Under the pieces are notes generated by a model. It saw only the letters and a program-made list of their open reading frames with translations, did no database searches and had not been told where the DNA came from. From Sphingopyxis italica (lineage in GTDB: Bacteria > Pseudomonadota > Alphaproteobacteria > Sphingomonadales > Sphingomonadaceae): a stretch of 64,000 bases of DNA. How positions within the stretch are numbered: the stretch's first letter is position 1; every line of letters starts with the position of its first letter. Of this stretch, positions 35,134-44,151 are shown piece after piece. The translations under genes and the position numbers were made by a program. The stretch is taken from contig NZ_JAATIT010000002.1 in the NCBI RefSeq assembly GCF_011926545.1, positions 124,001 to 188,000 on the forward strand, written 5' to 3'.

Positions 35134-35474
35134 TTGTGCTGCTCTTGCCAGCCGCCGTTCTGCCGGGCCTGTTCTTCGTGGCGATGACGCCCGCGGCCTC
35201 GCCGCGTGACGCCGTCATGCTGGAGGTCGAACGCGACGGCAATCTTGTCCAGCTGCAGCTGATCGGTGAGTCGCCGGTGACGCAGAGGGTGCGTTACGAA
35301 ATGACGTTCACGGGGCAATCCACCAGCCACCATCGCGGCAACGCGACGCTCGAAGCCGGGCAGCGGCAAACATTGTCGACGATGCGCATGTCTGTGGGTG
35401 GACGTTGGTGCGTAAAGGTTGCAGTCGAAGAGGGGGGTGGACGGCGATATGAACTTAGCGGCGGCGAATGTTGA
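35130..35474 (+). CDS. CsgH-like curli chaperone
   Basis: 114 aa. Hydrophobic start (MIVLLLPAAVLPGLFFVAM), then a small beta-sandwich pattern LEVERDGNLVQLQLIGESP, RVRYEMTFTGQ, ATLEAGQRQTLSTMRM, as in the alphaproteobacterial CsgH, a counterpart of CsgC that stops curlin from aggregating in the periplasm. TTG 35130 overlaps the previous stop; GTG 35136 fits the GGAGG at 35122 equally well. Assignment rests on fold pattern and place in the operon. Confidence 0.7.
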   Translation: MIVLLLPAAVLPGLFFVAMTPAASPRDAVMLEVERDGNLVQLQLIGESPVTQRVRYEMTFTGQSTSHHRGNATLEAGQRQTLSTMRMSVGGRWCVKVAVEEGGGRRYELSGGEC

Positions 35475-36207
35475 GGTGGGAGGCCGCGGCAGCGGTGGCG
35501 GTTCGACACCGTCTACTTCGCAAGAAGACGATCTGGATCGCTGGCTGCTGATCCAGAAGGAAGCAGATCCGGCTCTAGCCGATCCGGACCAATTGCCGGT
35601 CGCGACGATCTTGATCGTCGATGACCATCCGATCACGCATTCGGGCCTGCAACTCCTGTTCTCGATCGAGCCCCGATTCCAGATCGTTGGCGGGCTGCAT
35701 AGAGGAGCAGAGGTTGCATCTTACCTTGCGAATAATCCGGTCGACCTTGTCATCCTCGACCTCAACATGCCCGATTTGCGCGGGGTGAGCGTGCTCGCGG
35801 AAATTATCGGGTCCCACGATATGGCCGTGGTCGTACTGACCGGCGACAACAACAATACGGAGATCGAAGTTGCGCTGAAACTCGGGGCGCGTGCGGTCGT
35901 CAGCAAATCCGAACCCGCCAGCGAAATTCTTGCGGCGTGTGATGCGGCGCTTGCGGGAGAAATCTATATTTCGCAGACAATAACCTGCGGCCTTGGATGT
36001 GAGGAGCAGGCGCCGGTGTTGCTCTCACCGCGGCAAATGGCAGTCCTCCATTATCTGGAACAAGGATACAGAAACAAGGAAATTGGCTATCGCCTGTCGA
36101 TCGCGCCCCCGACTGTCTCGTTCCACATCGCCGAACTCAGGAAAAAGCTGGGAGTGGGGCACAATCGTAAGATTGTCGAACGCGCGCAGACGCTGGGTCT
36201 CATCTAA
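35449..36207 (+). CDS. LuxR-type response regulator of the curli locus
   Basis: 252 aa. Receiver domain with acidic pocket (LIVDDHP), phosphoacceptor D104 (VILDLNMPD), T in VVLTGD and K in VVSKSE; then a LuxR/NarL helix-turn-helix (LSPRQMAVLHYLEQGYRNKE, IAPPTVSFHIAELRKKLG). The first 50 residues are an extra, probably disordered leader. It overlaps the CsgH-like gene by 26 bases and is the natural candidate for local control of curli genes, in the manner of CsgD. No cognate kinase is nearby. Confidence 0.9.
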   Translation: MNLAAANVEVGGRGSGGGSTPSTSQEDDLDRWLLIQKEADPALADPDQLPVATILIVDDHPITHSGLQLLFSIEPRFQIVGGLHRGAEVASYLANNPVDLVILDLNMPDLRGVSVLAEIIGSHDMAVVVLTGDNNNTEIEVALKLGARAVVSKSEPASEILAACDAALAGEIYISQTITCGLGCEEQAPVLLSPRQMAVLHYLEQGYRNKEIGYRLSIAPPTVSFHIAELRKKLGVGHNRKIVERAQTLGLI

Positions 36208-36447
36208 GATTGCACAACAGGCCGACGCAACACCATTTCATCATAAGGCTGCTTGGTGAGGTTGCAGGACAAGTGGTCCGTCATCGCTCTCTCCGCAACC
36301 GTGATTGCTGGCTCTGAATGTCAGTTCGATCTCTGGCCCACGCCGTAAAGATTTTGATGTTCCTTGTGCGAGCTTTGCAGTAATTGCCCCGTGACCAACT
36401 CAGACGCATTTGTATGCGTAAGATTATAGAACGGTTTAGAGACTGAC

Positions 36448-37101
36448 ATGCCTGTTTTAGCGACGTTTTCTAACACGGGCGAGGAAGGGGCGGCGCAACG
36501 CCTTAGGCTTTCTCATGAAAGTTCGGCAGGTGTTCGAGGCGACGTTATTGTGCACTGTTTGGCATCTGGTTCCGCGCTGCTCGAGAGTGACAGAGCTTGG
36601 GTGATAGGCGAACAGATCGACTTCAACTTTGCAGACTCAGCCATTGGGATCGTGTTTTGGACAAGCGGCAAACTTGCAATATGTGTGTTCGATCAGGCAA
36701 TCAGTGATGCCACTTTGGCGCTTGAAATTTTATCAGGCGCAATTGGTCCTGAGCTCATTACGAGCGGATATTTCCCCGAGTTGCGATTTCATGCCCAAGC
36801 CGAAGGGAGCGGTTTCGCAGAGCGCTTGTACCGCTTAAGAGTGGAAAGGGGGCTTAAACAATTGGACATTGCGGAAAAACTTCGAGTTAGCACCGCTGCA
36901 GTGAGTGGCTGGGAATCGGGAAGGTCAGTTCCCCGCGGTTCGCGCTGGGCCGAGTTGGCCGAGTATCTGGGCGTTCAATTGGCCGAACTCATAGGCGACG
37001 ATTCGAACGATTTGCGAAAGCTGGTCGCTACAAGCCGTATCGATATTGCTCGTCTGGCTCGAACCACGCCGGACAAAATTCGTATATCCCTCGACCTCTG
37101 A
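36448..37101 (+). CDS. PilZ-like/XRE fusion regulator
   Basis: 217 aa. C-terminal half has an XRE helix-turn-helix: RLYRLRVERGLKQLDIAEKL, STAAVSGWESGRSVP. The N-terminal 100 residues (RLRLSHESSAGVRGDVIVHC, SGSALLESDRAWVIGEQIDF, IGIVFWTSGKLAICVF) follow the strand pattern of a PilZ domain, the c-di-GMP-binding fold, though the RxxxR motif is not clean. Place between curli and pilus clusters makes c-di-GMP-dependent control attractive. The PilZ call is inference; the XRE call is firm. Confidence 0.65.
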   Translation: MPVLATFSNTGEEGAAQRLRLSHESSAGVRGDVIVHCLASGSALLESDRAWVIGEQIDFNFADSAIGIVFWTSGKLAICVFDQAISDATLALEILSGAIGPELITSGYFPELRFHAQAEGSGFAERLYRLRVERGLKQLDIAEKLRVSTAAVSGWESGRSVPRGSRWAELAEYLGVQLAELIGDDSNDLRKLVATSRIDIARLARTTPDKIRISLDL

Positions 37102-37340
37102 TCGTAGTTGTCTCGCAGAATGACCGCGAAGCACTGCCTGGTCACGTGGGCTTCGGCCAACAACCATGCTGTGCTCGCATGAGGGGGAGATCGCCGGGTT
37201 GGCAAGCTTGCCATTCTGAACAGGCCTAGGCAATTGGTGCCGCCTACATCTTTCATAAGTTCGTGCACAGACACTTCGCTCCTTCATTTAACGGCTTCTT
37301 AGTCACTCCTTCCATAAAAGCGGCGACGGAAGGATCGACT

Positions 37341-37781
37341 ATGCGCGCAATTTTGACGACCTCGGTAATCGCTGCGGCGTATCTCTGTGCTGTGCCGGCG
37401 CAGGCCTCGAGTCTCGGGAGCGAGTCGACTGGCACGATGAACATAACCGTCGTTATCCCGCCGCTCGCTGATGCGGTTCGCGCCCAAGAGAATGGCGCGA
37501 CGGGCCTTTGGTCAATCGTCAACGGCAATAATGGCCTTATGATTGATGCGCCGAATAGCGTAACAGGGGATGAAGACCTGAAAGTCGCTCTGCTCACACC
37601 CGCGGCGCCGCATCTCCAGATCCGCTCATTCGGTGGGCAATTTTCATCAGCTTGGAAAACGGTTGATCGCTCCGGCCGTCTCAGTCGGGCAACGCTAAAT
37701 ATCCCGCTTCAGGATCTTTCAGTTTGGGACTACAATCCCCTCAATGCGAGGTCCAAGCTCTACGTTATCGGCACGATCTAG
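37341..37781 (+). CDS. Exported pilus-associated protein, SCPU-like
   Basis: 146 aa. Signal peptide MRAILTTSVIAAAYLCAVPAQA, then SLGSESTGTMNITVVIPPLA, the start typical of small secreted pilin-like (spore coat U/CU pilus) subunits. Shorter than the pilin at 38917 and lacking its cysteine pair. ATG 37341 is selected because the signal peptide begins there. First gene of the chaperone-usher cluster. Confidence 0.65.
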   Translation: MRAILTTSVIAAAYLCAVPAQASSLGSESTGTMNITVVIPPLADAVRAQENGATGLWSIVNGNNGLMIDAPNSVTGDEDLKVALLTPAAPHLQIRSFGGQFSSAWKTVDRSGRLSRATLNIPLQDLSVWDYNPLNARSKLYVIGTI

Positions 37782-37918
37782 ATAGATTTATCCCATAAAG
37801 GGACACTAAGTTGGCTTTTGGGGCTTTGCCCCGCGGCTATGGGTTTGACCGAAAAGCACTTTGAACCTATCCGTCCGTGCCGAGTCAGAGGGACCACTTT
37901 GATTCGATGGGGGTTCTA

Positions 37919-38650
37919 ATGCGTTCTTGGAAAATTGTCGCCGCTGCGAGCGCAGCCCTTGCGATTCCTATTCCTGCGTCGGCAAATTTGTCGATAAGCA
38001 AGCTTTGGGTTGATTTCAAAGAGGGCGACCAAGAGCGCAGCGACCTCGTAATCCGGAACGATAGCCAAGATCGGTATTATGTCGCTGTGACTGTGGCAGA
38101 GATTGTCGACGCTGGAACTGAGCTGGAAAACAAGCTTGTCGAGACTGACCCGGATAAGCTGGGCCTCTTGGTCACGCCAAATCAAATTGTTCTCGAGCCA
38201 GGGGCAATCCGCTCGATTCGCCTCGTCTCCTTGAATAAGTCCCTAACCAGGGATCGAGTCTATCGAGTGCTTGTGGCGCCGCAGGTGGGCGCGCTTAAGG
38301 TGAAAGACGCCGGCGCCGAAAATCGCGGCGTCGCAATTAAGATGCTGGCTGCTTACGACGTTTTGGTCATTGACCGGCCAAAAGCCAGCGAAGCAAAGGT
38401 CGAAGCACAGCGTTTGCCCGGCCAGGTCATTTTGACGAACTCGGGAAACTCCAATGTTTTGGTCGCAGAAGGCTTCGTCTGTCCAGGTGAGGTTCGCACG
38501 AACCCAGACAAAGAGCGCTGCAAGCCCCTAGAAGCTCAGCGCTTATATGCTGGCAATACCATGTCTGTAAGCCTTGATCAGCCCTCAGATCGCCTCTTCT
38601 TGAAAACCAAGGCAGGTTCCGACACTCCGCCCGTCGATCGCGAGTTTTAA
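37919..38650 (+). CDS. Periplasmic pilus chaperone (PapD-like)
   Basis: 243 aa. Signal peptide MRSWKIVAAASAALAIPIPASA, then two immunoglobulin-like domains: LSISKLWVDFKEGDQERSDL, VIRNDSQDRYYVAVTV, VTPNQIVLEPGAIRSIRLVS, and RVYRVLVAPQ with the FGS-type strand. It caps pilus subunits before the usher. ATG 37907 is a possible alternative start. Lies upstream of the main pilin and its own region. Confidence 0.85.
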   Translation: MRSWKIVAAASAALAIPIPASANLSISKLWVDFKEGDQERSDLVIRNDSQDRYYVAVTVAEIVDAGTELENKLVETDPDKLGLLVTPNQIVLEPGAIRSIRLVSLNKSLTRDRVYRVLVAPQVGALKVKDAGAENRGVAIKMLAAYDVLVIDRPKASEAKVEAQRLPGQVILTNSGNSNVLVAEGFVCPGEVRTNPDKERCKPLEAQRLYAGNTMSVSLDQPSDRLFLKTKAGSDTPPVDREF

Positions 38651-38916
38651 TATTAGTCGCTGGCGGACGGATAGGTGCAATAGCCTTAACCAATTAACTT
38701 AACTAATGCCTTATGGTTCAGTTCGGGGCTCCGCCTCCGGGCTCGCTTAAATTCGTAGAATTCAAGCGTTTTTCAGAAAAAATCCTTGGTTAATTATAAA
38801 TTAGTCCTTTAACTCCCAGGCCGGATAGCTTAACTAATGATTAAGAATCGGCGAGGGGCTGATTCTGGAGGGTCGTCGTGCGTCGATGCTTTCCTCCAAT
38901 GATAGGGAGATTTTTT
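38651..38916 (+). promoter_or_regulatory. AT-rich leader of the pilin gene with direct repeats
   Basis: About 265 bases, conspicuously AT-rich compared with its surroundings. CTTAACTAATG occurs twice (38698-38708 and 38829-38839), with further TTGGTTAA/TTAACTAA variants between. This looks like a set of regulator sites controlling the downstream pilin. The last 17 bases carry an AGGGAG ribosome site before ATG 38917. Confidence 0.5.
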
Positions 38917-39510
38917 ATGAAGAAGTCAGTTCTGCTTTTCGCAGCTGTCATGGTCGCAGCAGCTTCGGCTCCGGCGTCGGCAGCCACCGATGGTACACTT
39001 TCGGGCTCGGCCAGCACCGGGACGCTGAACCTGAATGTCCAGGTTGACCCGATGGTCAGCATCCGCGGTCTCGACGATATCTCGCTGACGATCGACGCTG
39101 CAACGATCGGCTCGAACTTTGGCACGACCAGCGGCATTTCGCAGTTCTGCGTTTATTCGAACGCTGATGCCCTGGGGAGCTACAAGGTGAGCGTGAACGG
39201 TCTCAACGGCGACGGGCTCGGCAATCCCTATGGCCTGTCGGGCAATTCGAGCGGAACCCAACTGAATCACACCGTCGGCTACTACGATGCGGCAGCTTAC
39301 AATTCGATCGCTGCAACGTTTATGCGCCCCAACGTCCAGAAGACGATGGAAAATACTCGCGCTGGCCAGAATCGTGCGACCGATCTCGCATGCTCCAATA
39401 CCGGTGGTCAGAACGCCTCGCTTCGCGTCGGCATTCGTAACTCGGTGGCGCTCGCAGCGCTGGCCGACACTTACACCGGGACGCTTTCGGTCGTCGTCGC
39501 CGTTCCCTAA
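38917..39510 (+). CDS. Major pilus subunit (CU pilin)
   Basis: 197 aa. Signal peptide MKKSVLLFAAVMVAAASAPA, mature start ATDGTLSGSASTGTLNLNVQ, two cysteines (FCVYSN, LACSNT) suited to one disulfide, and the C-terminal strand TYTGTLSVVVAVP that donates to the neighbouring subunit's groove. An upstream in-frame start at 38878 would spoil the signal peptide. A strong terminator follows, so this gene is likely transcribed at a higher level than the usher, as expected for the main subunit. Confidence 0.8.
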   Translation: MKKSVLLFAAVMVAAASAPASAATDGTLSGSASTGTLNLNVQVDPMVSIRGLDDISLTIDAATIGSNFGTTSGISQFCVYSNADALGSYKVSVNGLNGDGLGNPYGLSGNSSGTQLNHTVGYYDAAAYNSIAATFMRPNVQKTMENTRAGQNRATDLACSNTGGQNASLRVGIRNSVALAALADTYTGTLSVVVAVP

Positions 39511-39523
39511 GCAATAAGTTAAG

Positions 39524-39554
39524 AAAAGGGCGAGGTGAATCTCGCCCTTTTTTT
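39524..39554 (+). terminator. Rho-independent terminator after the pilin
   Basis: AAAAGGGCGAG, loop GTGAAT, CTCGCCCTTTT followed by further T. Textbook terminator placed between the pilin and the adhesin/usher genes, giving partial read-through control. Confidence 0.85.
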
Positions 39555-39582
39555 ATCTCAGGTCAGTGTGCTGGGGGGCGCA

Positions 39583-40044
39583 ATGAGACGTTTTTTTTGC
39601 CTCGTGATTATGAGCGTGGCTTTGCAGGCCAGCCCGGTTTATGCCGACGCGCAGGAAGGCGAAGGCACAGCCGCGATATATGTTCAGCGGCAAAATTCGA
39701 CACCAATGCGGTGGTCGGGCGTGGGCGAACTTCGATCGCAAAATGATCTTTGCATAGTCACACAAACCGGTCGTTTTCGTCTCCGGCTTCAGATCGGAGG
39801 GAAGCAGGGAAGCGACGCAATACCTGATTTTGAAGTCACTTTCAGCACCACTGCGGGTGATCGTTTGACGCGTCGATCAAGCGAAAGCGACGTCCTAGTC
39901 TTTGAAGGCCGTGCTACGCCCGTTGCTGACTGCAAGGGAGTCGTCAACGCCAACCTGCAATTCCGGTTTACCGAGCGAGAGCTCTCTGGGGCCATTGCTG
40001 GGAACTATCTGCAGCAACTAGTCATTAGTATCGAACCCGTGTGA
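39583..40044 (+). CDS. Minor pilus subunit/exported protein
   Basis: 153 aa. Signal peptide MRRFFCLVIMSVALQASPVYA. Beta-rich mature part with a cysteine pair (LCIVTQTGRFRLRLQIGG, VADCKGVVNANLQFRFTE). It lies 30 bases after the terminator and overlaps the usher start by 4 bases. Likely a tip or adaptor subunit. Confidence 0.65.
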   Translation: MRRFFCLVIMSVALQASPVYADAQEGEGTAAIYVQRQNSTPMRWSGVGELRSQNDLCIVTQTGRFRLRLQIGGKQGSDAIPDFEVTFSTTAGDRLTRRSSESDVLVFEGRATPVADCKGVVNANLQFRFTERELSGAIAGNYLQQLVISIEPV

Positions 40045-42974
40045 TCGTTGCATTGGGCCGTTATCCTCATCTTTCTTCGATGCGGCGGAAGCTTCTGCTC
40101 GCGAGCTGTTTTGGCGCCCTCGGTGTCCTTGCGTTCCCGGTCAGCAACGCAAGGGCCGCGGTGGCGGCGCAGTCTGTTTCGGACGCTATTGACCCCGCCA
40201 ACGAGGTGGTTGTCCCTCAGGTTCCGATAACATTTGAAACCGAAGCACCGCCGGGTTTTGCTAATCTTGTTGCGCCGCTCGATACACTGTTCGATGTTTA
40301 TTACTTGGGTAATCGCTTGGGTTCATTTCGGGCAGTTCTCGACAACGGACGCATTGCATTCGCTGAGCCCCAAAAGCTTGTTGATGCCTTGTCGGGGCGC
40401 ATTTCACCTGCGGCCATCCGGAGGCTTGTAGATAAGCCCCAGATGATAAATGAAAGCTTTCGTTGTTTCCCTGGCCAAAGTACGAATTGCGGCATTTTGC
40501 CTCCCGGCCAAGAGGGGGTGATCGTCGACCCGGAACGCTTTGTGGTCGAGTTGTTCTTCAACGCCGAAGACGTTATCATTCCTCCCACCGATGAGATTAT
40601 ATTGGGCCCTGCATCGACGGGCCCGTCACTGATACAGACAATAAACTTCTCCGCTGCGACTGCCGGTGGAAACAGTTCTCGTGTCCGTTTTGGCGCAACG
40701 CTGGATACCGCGGCCAGCGTCGGCCAGTCGGCATTGCTTGCGCGCACGATCATCGATGATGACCAAGGAACCCGCCTGCTGGAAGCTACCGCTCAGCATG
40801 TGTGGGCCGGCAGGATCGCTCGCGCAGGACTTTTTGAGGATTATTCTACTCGGTTGTTGACCTCGTTTCGAATGGTTGGTGCTGAATTTGCAAGTTTCTA
40901 TCCGCGCAAGGCATATGAGGCTGGAATTGCTACCCCGATTCAGATCGTGCTCCCTCGCGAGGCTGACGTAGAACTCCGCCGAAACGGCGTCCTTATTTCC
41001 GTTCGCCATTACGGAGCAGGAGCGCAGGTGCTCGATACGTCGGGCTTGCCGGAAGGATCCTATCCGCTCGAAATCGTCGCGCGCTCTGGCGGAACAATAA
41101 TATTCGAAGATTCCCGCTCCTTCACCAAGGCACAAGGCCTCCCCGTGGCAAATAAAACTGAGTTCAGCCTGAAGGCTGGATTTTATGCGCCAGAAAATTT
41201 CGTCGGAACAACGATTCGTCGTGACGAGCCATTTTTCCCCCGTATCAAGAATTCGCCTGTGTTGGGCGCGCGAGCGAGGCGCCGAATTGGCAATACCAGT
41301 GCAATAGACTTGAGCGTACTTCACATTGATGATCGGAATTTTGCTGAAGCTAGCTTTACGACGATCCGCGGAAATCTTCAGGGACTCGTTACAGGGGTAT
41401 TGGGTGATGACGGCTCTTACGGCGCGCTTGCAACAGGAACAATGACGGTCAAGGATGTCCGTTTCACGTTGTCTGGTAGATACGTGAAGTCGGACATCGA
41501 CGGTTTCCAGCTATCCAACGTCGATGATTATCGTCCTTTCGCACGCTCCGAGAAATCTGTGTTCGGTTCAGTCCAACTCTCACTATTTGGGGGATCGCTG
41601 AGTACCTCTGTAGGTTACACCGACTTTGAGCTGCTAGAAGACGATTATTCTCTTGATGTTCGCTACTCGCGAACGATTGGCGTGGGTTCCTACCGCCCTT
41701 TGCTGTCGGTTTATGGCCGGACGTCCAATCGTGAAACGCGCGTTGGCGCTACTCTGAGCTTTCTCTTCGGCCTGGATCGCCGCACAAACGCCTCAATTCG
41801 AGCGGGCGGCGAAATAGTGCCGCGGGCCCAAGGTCAAACGCGCGAGGGGTTCTCGCCCGTGCTGGATGCAACGGTTTCGCGCGTGGATCGCATTGGCAGC
41901 GCCGACATGGTCAATCAGATCGGTGTCTCAACGAATGCGGACACGGATAGGGCTTACGCAAGTACAGATGTAAGGGCGTCATTCGGTCAGTTCGACGCAA
42001 CCGCGCAATATCAAGATACCCCCGGCAGCGGTGGTAGCTTCTCGTCGATTTTTGCCAATGGCCGAACTGGTTTTGCGCTGGGCGGAGGCAAATTCAAATT
42101 TGGCCTTGCCGATGTGGGACAAGCAATAATTCTCTCCGACATTAACATCGATTACAAGGCATCAACGTTGAACGAAGGAGCTGGCGATAGCGGCTATCGA
42201 ATTAAAGTAAATCGGCAGCCCTACGATCGTATCAAGCCAGGTCAAACATCCGCCGTGGGTGTCGCAGCATATGAAGAATATGAAGTCGAACTTGAGGCTG
42301 AAAACGCTCCTCCGTATGATATAGACACGTCTATACGTCGTATTACGCTATATCCTGGAAACGTGGCGTATTTGAAATATGAAGCACGAAATAGTTTTGC
42401 TGTTTACGGCCGAGTTGTGGATCATTCTGGCAAGCCGCAAGCCAATGCAGCCATCCGGTCTGGATCGGACCGAACCACCGCAGATAGCAATGGATATTTC
42501 CTGCTCTCAGTATCCCAAGATGACGAGGTCGTGATTGATATTCTTGATGGTTCGGTTTGCAAACCGATAGCCCTCTCCTCGATTGTTGATCTGAGCGATC
42601 GGAAAAAGCTGTATCGCGCCGGTGAAATCATTTGTGATGGTACGTCCGGGACCGCTTCGCCAGTAGAAGGCACGCCCGTAGGTGCTAGCAATTCGACGGG
42701 TCAAGTCGACCTGGTTGCAACTCTAACTGCAGCAGACGGCACGCCTCTGAGCCTCACGACAGCGGTTGTTACGTCTCAGGATCATCCTGATTTTGGGGAA
42801 AGGCTGCTTTGCACAAATCATGTCGGAAAGTTTGGAATAGCCGGGCTTATGGCCGGAAGAAATTATGAAGCGACTATCCGCGGTTCGGACGAGAAGCTCC
42901 GCTTTTCTATTCCACGCAACTGGCAAGGACTAGTCCGGCTCAATACGCTAGGCGTCTCAAAGGCGCGATTGTGA
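40041..42974 (+). CDS. Outer-membrane usher of a chaperone-usher pilus
   Basis: 977 aa from the coupled GTG at 40041; ATG 40080 gives a better signal peptide (MRRKLLLASCFGALGVLAFP). N-terminal domain, then TFDVYYLGNRLGSFRAV-type region, a long beta-barrel (ARRRIGNTSAIDLSVLHIDD, ALATGTMTVKDVRFTLSGRY), and a C-terminal plug/POTRA-like part (VYGRVVDHSGKPQANAAIRS). Shape fits the TcfC/alpha-type ushers more than FimD. It exports and orders the subunits encoded upstream. Last gene of the pilus cluster. Confidence 0.85.
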   Translation: MIVALGRYPHLSSMRRKLLLASCFGALGVLAFPVSNARAAVAAQSVSDAIDPANEVVVPQVPITFETEAPPGFANLVAPLDTLFDVYYLGNRLGSFRAVLDNGRIAFAEPQKLVDALSGRISPAAIRRLVDKPQMINESFRCFPGQSTNCGILPPGQEGVIVDPERFVVELFFNAEDVIIPPTDEIILGPASTGPSLIQTINFSAATAGGNSSRVRFGATLDTAASVGQSALLARTIIDDDQGTRLLEATAQHVWAGRIARAGLFEDYSTRLLTSFRMVGAEFASFYPRKAYEAGIATPIQIVLPREADVELRRNGVLISVRHYGAGAQVLDTSGLPEGSYPLEIVARSGGTIIFEDSRSFTKAQGLPVANKTEFSLKAGFYAPENFVGTTIRRDEPFFPRIKNSPVLGARARRRIGNTSAIDLSVLHIDDRNFAEASFTTIRGNLQGLVTGVLGDDGSYGALATGTMTVKDVRFTLSGRYVKSDIDGFQLSNVDDYRPFARSEKSVFGSVQLSLFGGSLSTSVGYTDFELLEDDYSLDVRYSRTIGVGSYRPLLSVYGRTSNRETRVGATLSFLFGLDRRTNASIRAGGEIVPRAQGQTREGFSPVLDATVSRVDRIGSADMVNQIGVSTNADTDRAYASTDVRASFGQFDATAQYQDTPGSGGSFSSIFANGRTGFALGGGKFKFGLADVGQAIILSDINIDYKASTLNEGAGDSGYRIKVNRQPYDRIKPGQTSAVGVAAYEEYEVELEAENAPPYDIDTSIRRITLYPGNVAYLKYEARNSFAVYGRVVDHSGKPQANAAIRSGSDRTTADSNGYFLLSVSQDDEVVIDILDGSVCKPIALSSIVDLSDRKKLYRAGEIICDGTSGTASPVEGTPVGASNSTGQVDLVATLTAADGTPLSLTTAVVTSQDHPDFGERLLCTNHVGKFGIAGLMAGRNYEATIRGSDEKLRFSIPRNWQGLVRLNTLGVSKARL

Positions 42975-43495
42975 GTTCCAACTCCACCGTGCACTGCCCG
43001 GTTTTGGTGTAGCCTGTTGAAGTTGTCGTCCTGATTGCCAGGGCGGGCGACCATGCAACAATCTGGGGTCATCGACCTACGGGCCATCGGGGCGCCCGAG
43101 CGTGAGCGGGCTGTGTTCAGCTTCTGCAGTGCGGGGGGCGGCTGCCAAGTGTGGAATCTCATCGTTTCATTCTAATAAGTCGTCGACCGACCGAGACGTA
43201 GCGAGAGCTATGATGCGTCCATGGTATTATCCATGGTATCGTCCGTGAGAGTGAGGAGAGTTTTGAATGAAAACAGATATATATACTTCTTGTTTGGTTG
43301 ACTCCGTCTCCGCCACCTAATTCCCAAACGATCGAAACGGGCCGCCCCACACGACCGGTCCGGCCATGCCTCCCGCTGCCCTATATGCCAGACCCGCGCG
43401 TTTCTCGGTCTCAAAAGCCAGAATTCTTATTGTAATTGAGAATCGTTCGCGATAATGTCGCTTGCATCGATCCCGTCCAAAGCTTTCCAGAGCCG
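42975..43495. other. Intergenic region between pilus and iron loci
   Basis: About 520 bases with no supported gene. A 41-codon frame at 43053 has no support. Direct repeats of CCATGGTAT occur near 43219-43240. The right end holds the Fur-box-like block (43438-43461) and the promoter of the iron operon. Confidence 0.5.
43438..43461 (+). promoter_or_regulatory. Fur-box-like site upstream of the PepSY operon
   Basis: Reads GAGAATCGTTCGC followed by GATAATG and TCGC, with TATTGTAATT just before it. 20 of 24 bases match a block at 49765-49788 upstream of the TonB receptor. Fur represses such promoters when iron is plentiful. Confidence 0.6.
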
Positions 43496-44140
43496 ATGCA
43501 CGCACCCACCTCTTCGCGACCGGCGACCGGCAAGAGCCGGAAGGCCTTCTGGCTGAAACAGCTCCATATGTGGCACTGGATGAGTTCGGCCGTCAGCCTG
43601 ATCGGCCTCTTGCTGTTCGCGGTCACCGGCTTCACGCTCAACCACGCCGCCGACATCGAAGCGACGCCCGTCGTCACCGAAGGCGCCGCGACGATGCCGC
43701 CGGCGATGCTCGCGCGGCTGAAAACCGCCGTTCCCGCGGCCGAAAAGGCACCGCTGCCGCCCGCCGTCGCCGACTGGGTCGAAGCGCGCTTCGCGGTCAA
43801 GGCGTCGGGCGAAGCCGAATGGTCGGCGGACGAAGTCTATCTTGCCGCACCGCGCCCCGGCGGTGACGCGTGGGTCGCGATCGACCTCGCGACCGGCGAG
43901 GCGACGAGCGAGGTCACCAGCCGCGGCTGGATCTCCTATCTCAATGATCTTCACAAGGGCCGCAACTCGGGCGGCGCGTGGAGCCTGTTCATCGACATCT
44001 TCGCCTTTGCCTGCCTCGTCTTCGCGGTCACCGGCCTGTTCCTGCTCCAGCTTCATTCGGCGAAACGCAAAAGCACCTGGCCGCTCGTCGGCATGGGCCT
44101 CGCGATCCCCGCCGCGATCGCGATCATCTTCATCCATTAG
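43496..44140 (+). CDS. PepSY-type membrane protein
   Basis: 214 aa. Two or three membrane helices (SAVSLIGLLLFAVTGFTLNH at the start, AFACLVFAVTGLFLLQLHS and LAIPAAIAIIFIH at the end) flank a periplasmic domain of the PepSY kind. Such proteins act as inner-membrane reductases or electron carriers in siderophore iron release. ATG 43496 is the first good start after the Fur-like site. First of four genes with DUF2271, DUF4198 and ApbE. Confidence 0.8.
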   Translation: MHAPTSSRPATGKSRKAFWLKQLHMWHWMSSAVSLIGLLLFAVTGFTLNHAADIEATPVVTEGAATMPPAMLARLKTAVPAAEKAPLPPAVADWVEARFAVKASGEAEWSADEVYLAAPRPGGDAWVAIDLATGEATSEVTSRGWISYLNDLHKGRNSGGAWSLFIDIFAFACLVFAVTGLFLLQLHSAKRKSTWPLVGMGLAIPAAIAIIFIH

Positions 44141-44151
44141 GGAGACCCGTC

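Noticed and set aside
43053..43176. 41-codon frame in the gap after the usher gene
   Set aside because: No ribosome site and no homology pattern; could be a piece of an insertion-sequence end, but I cannot name it.
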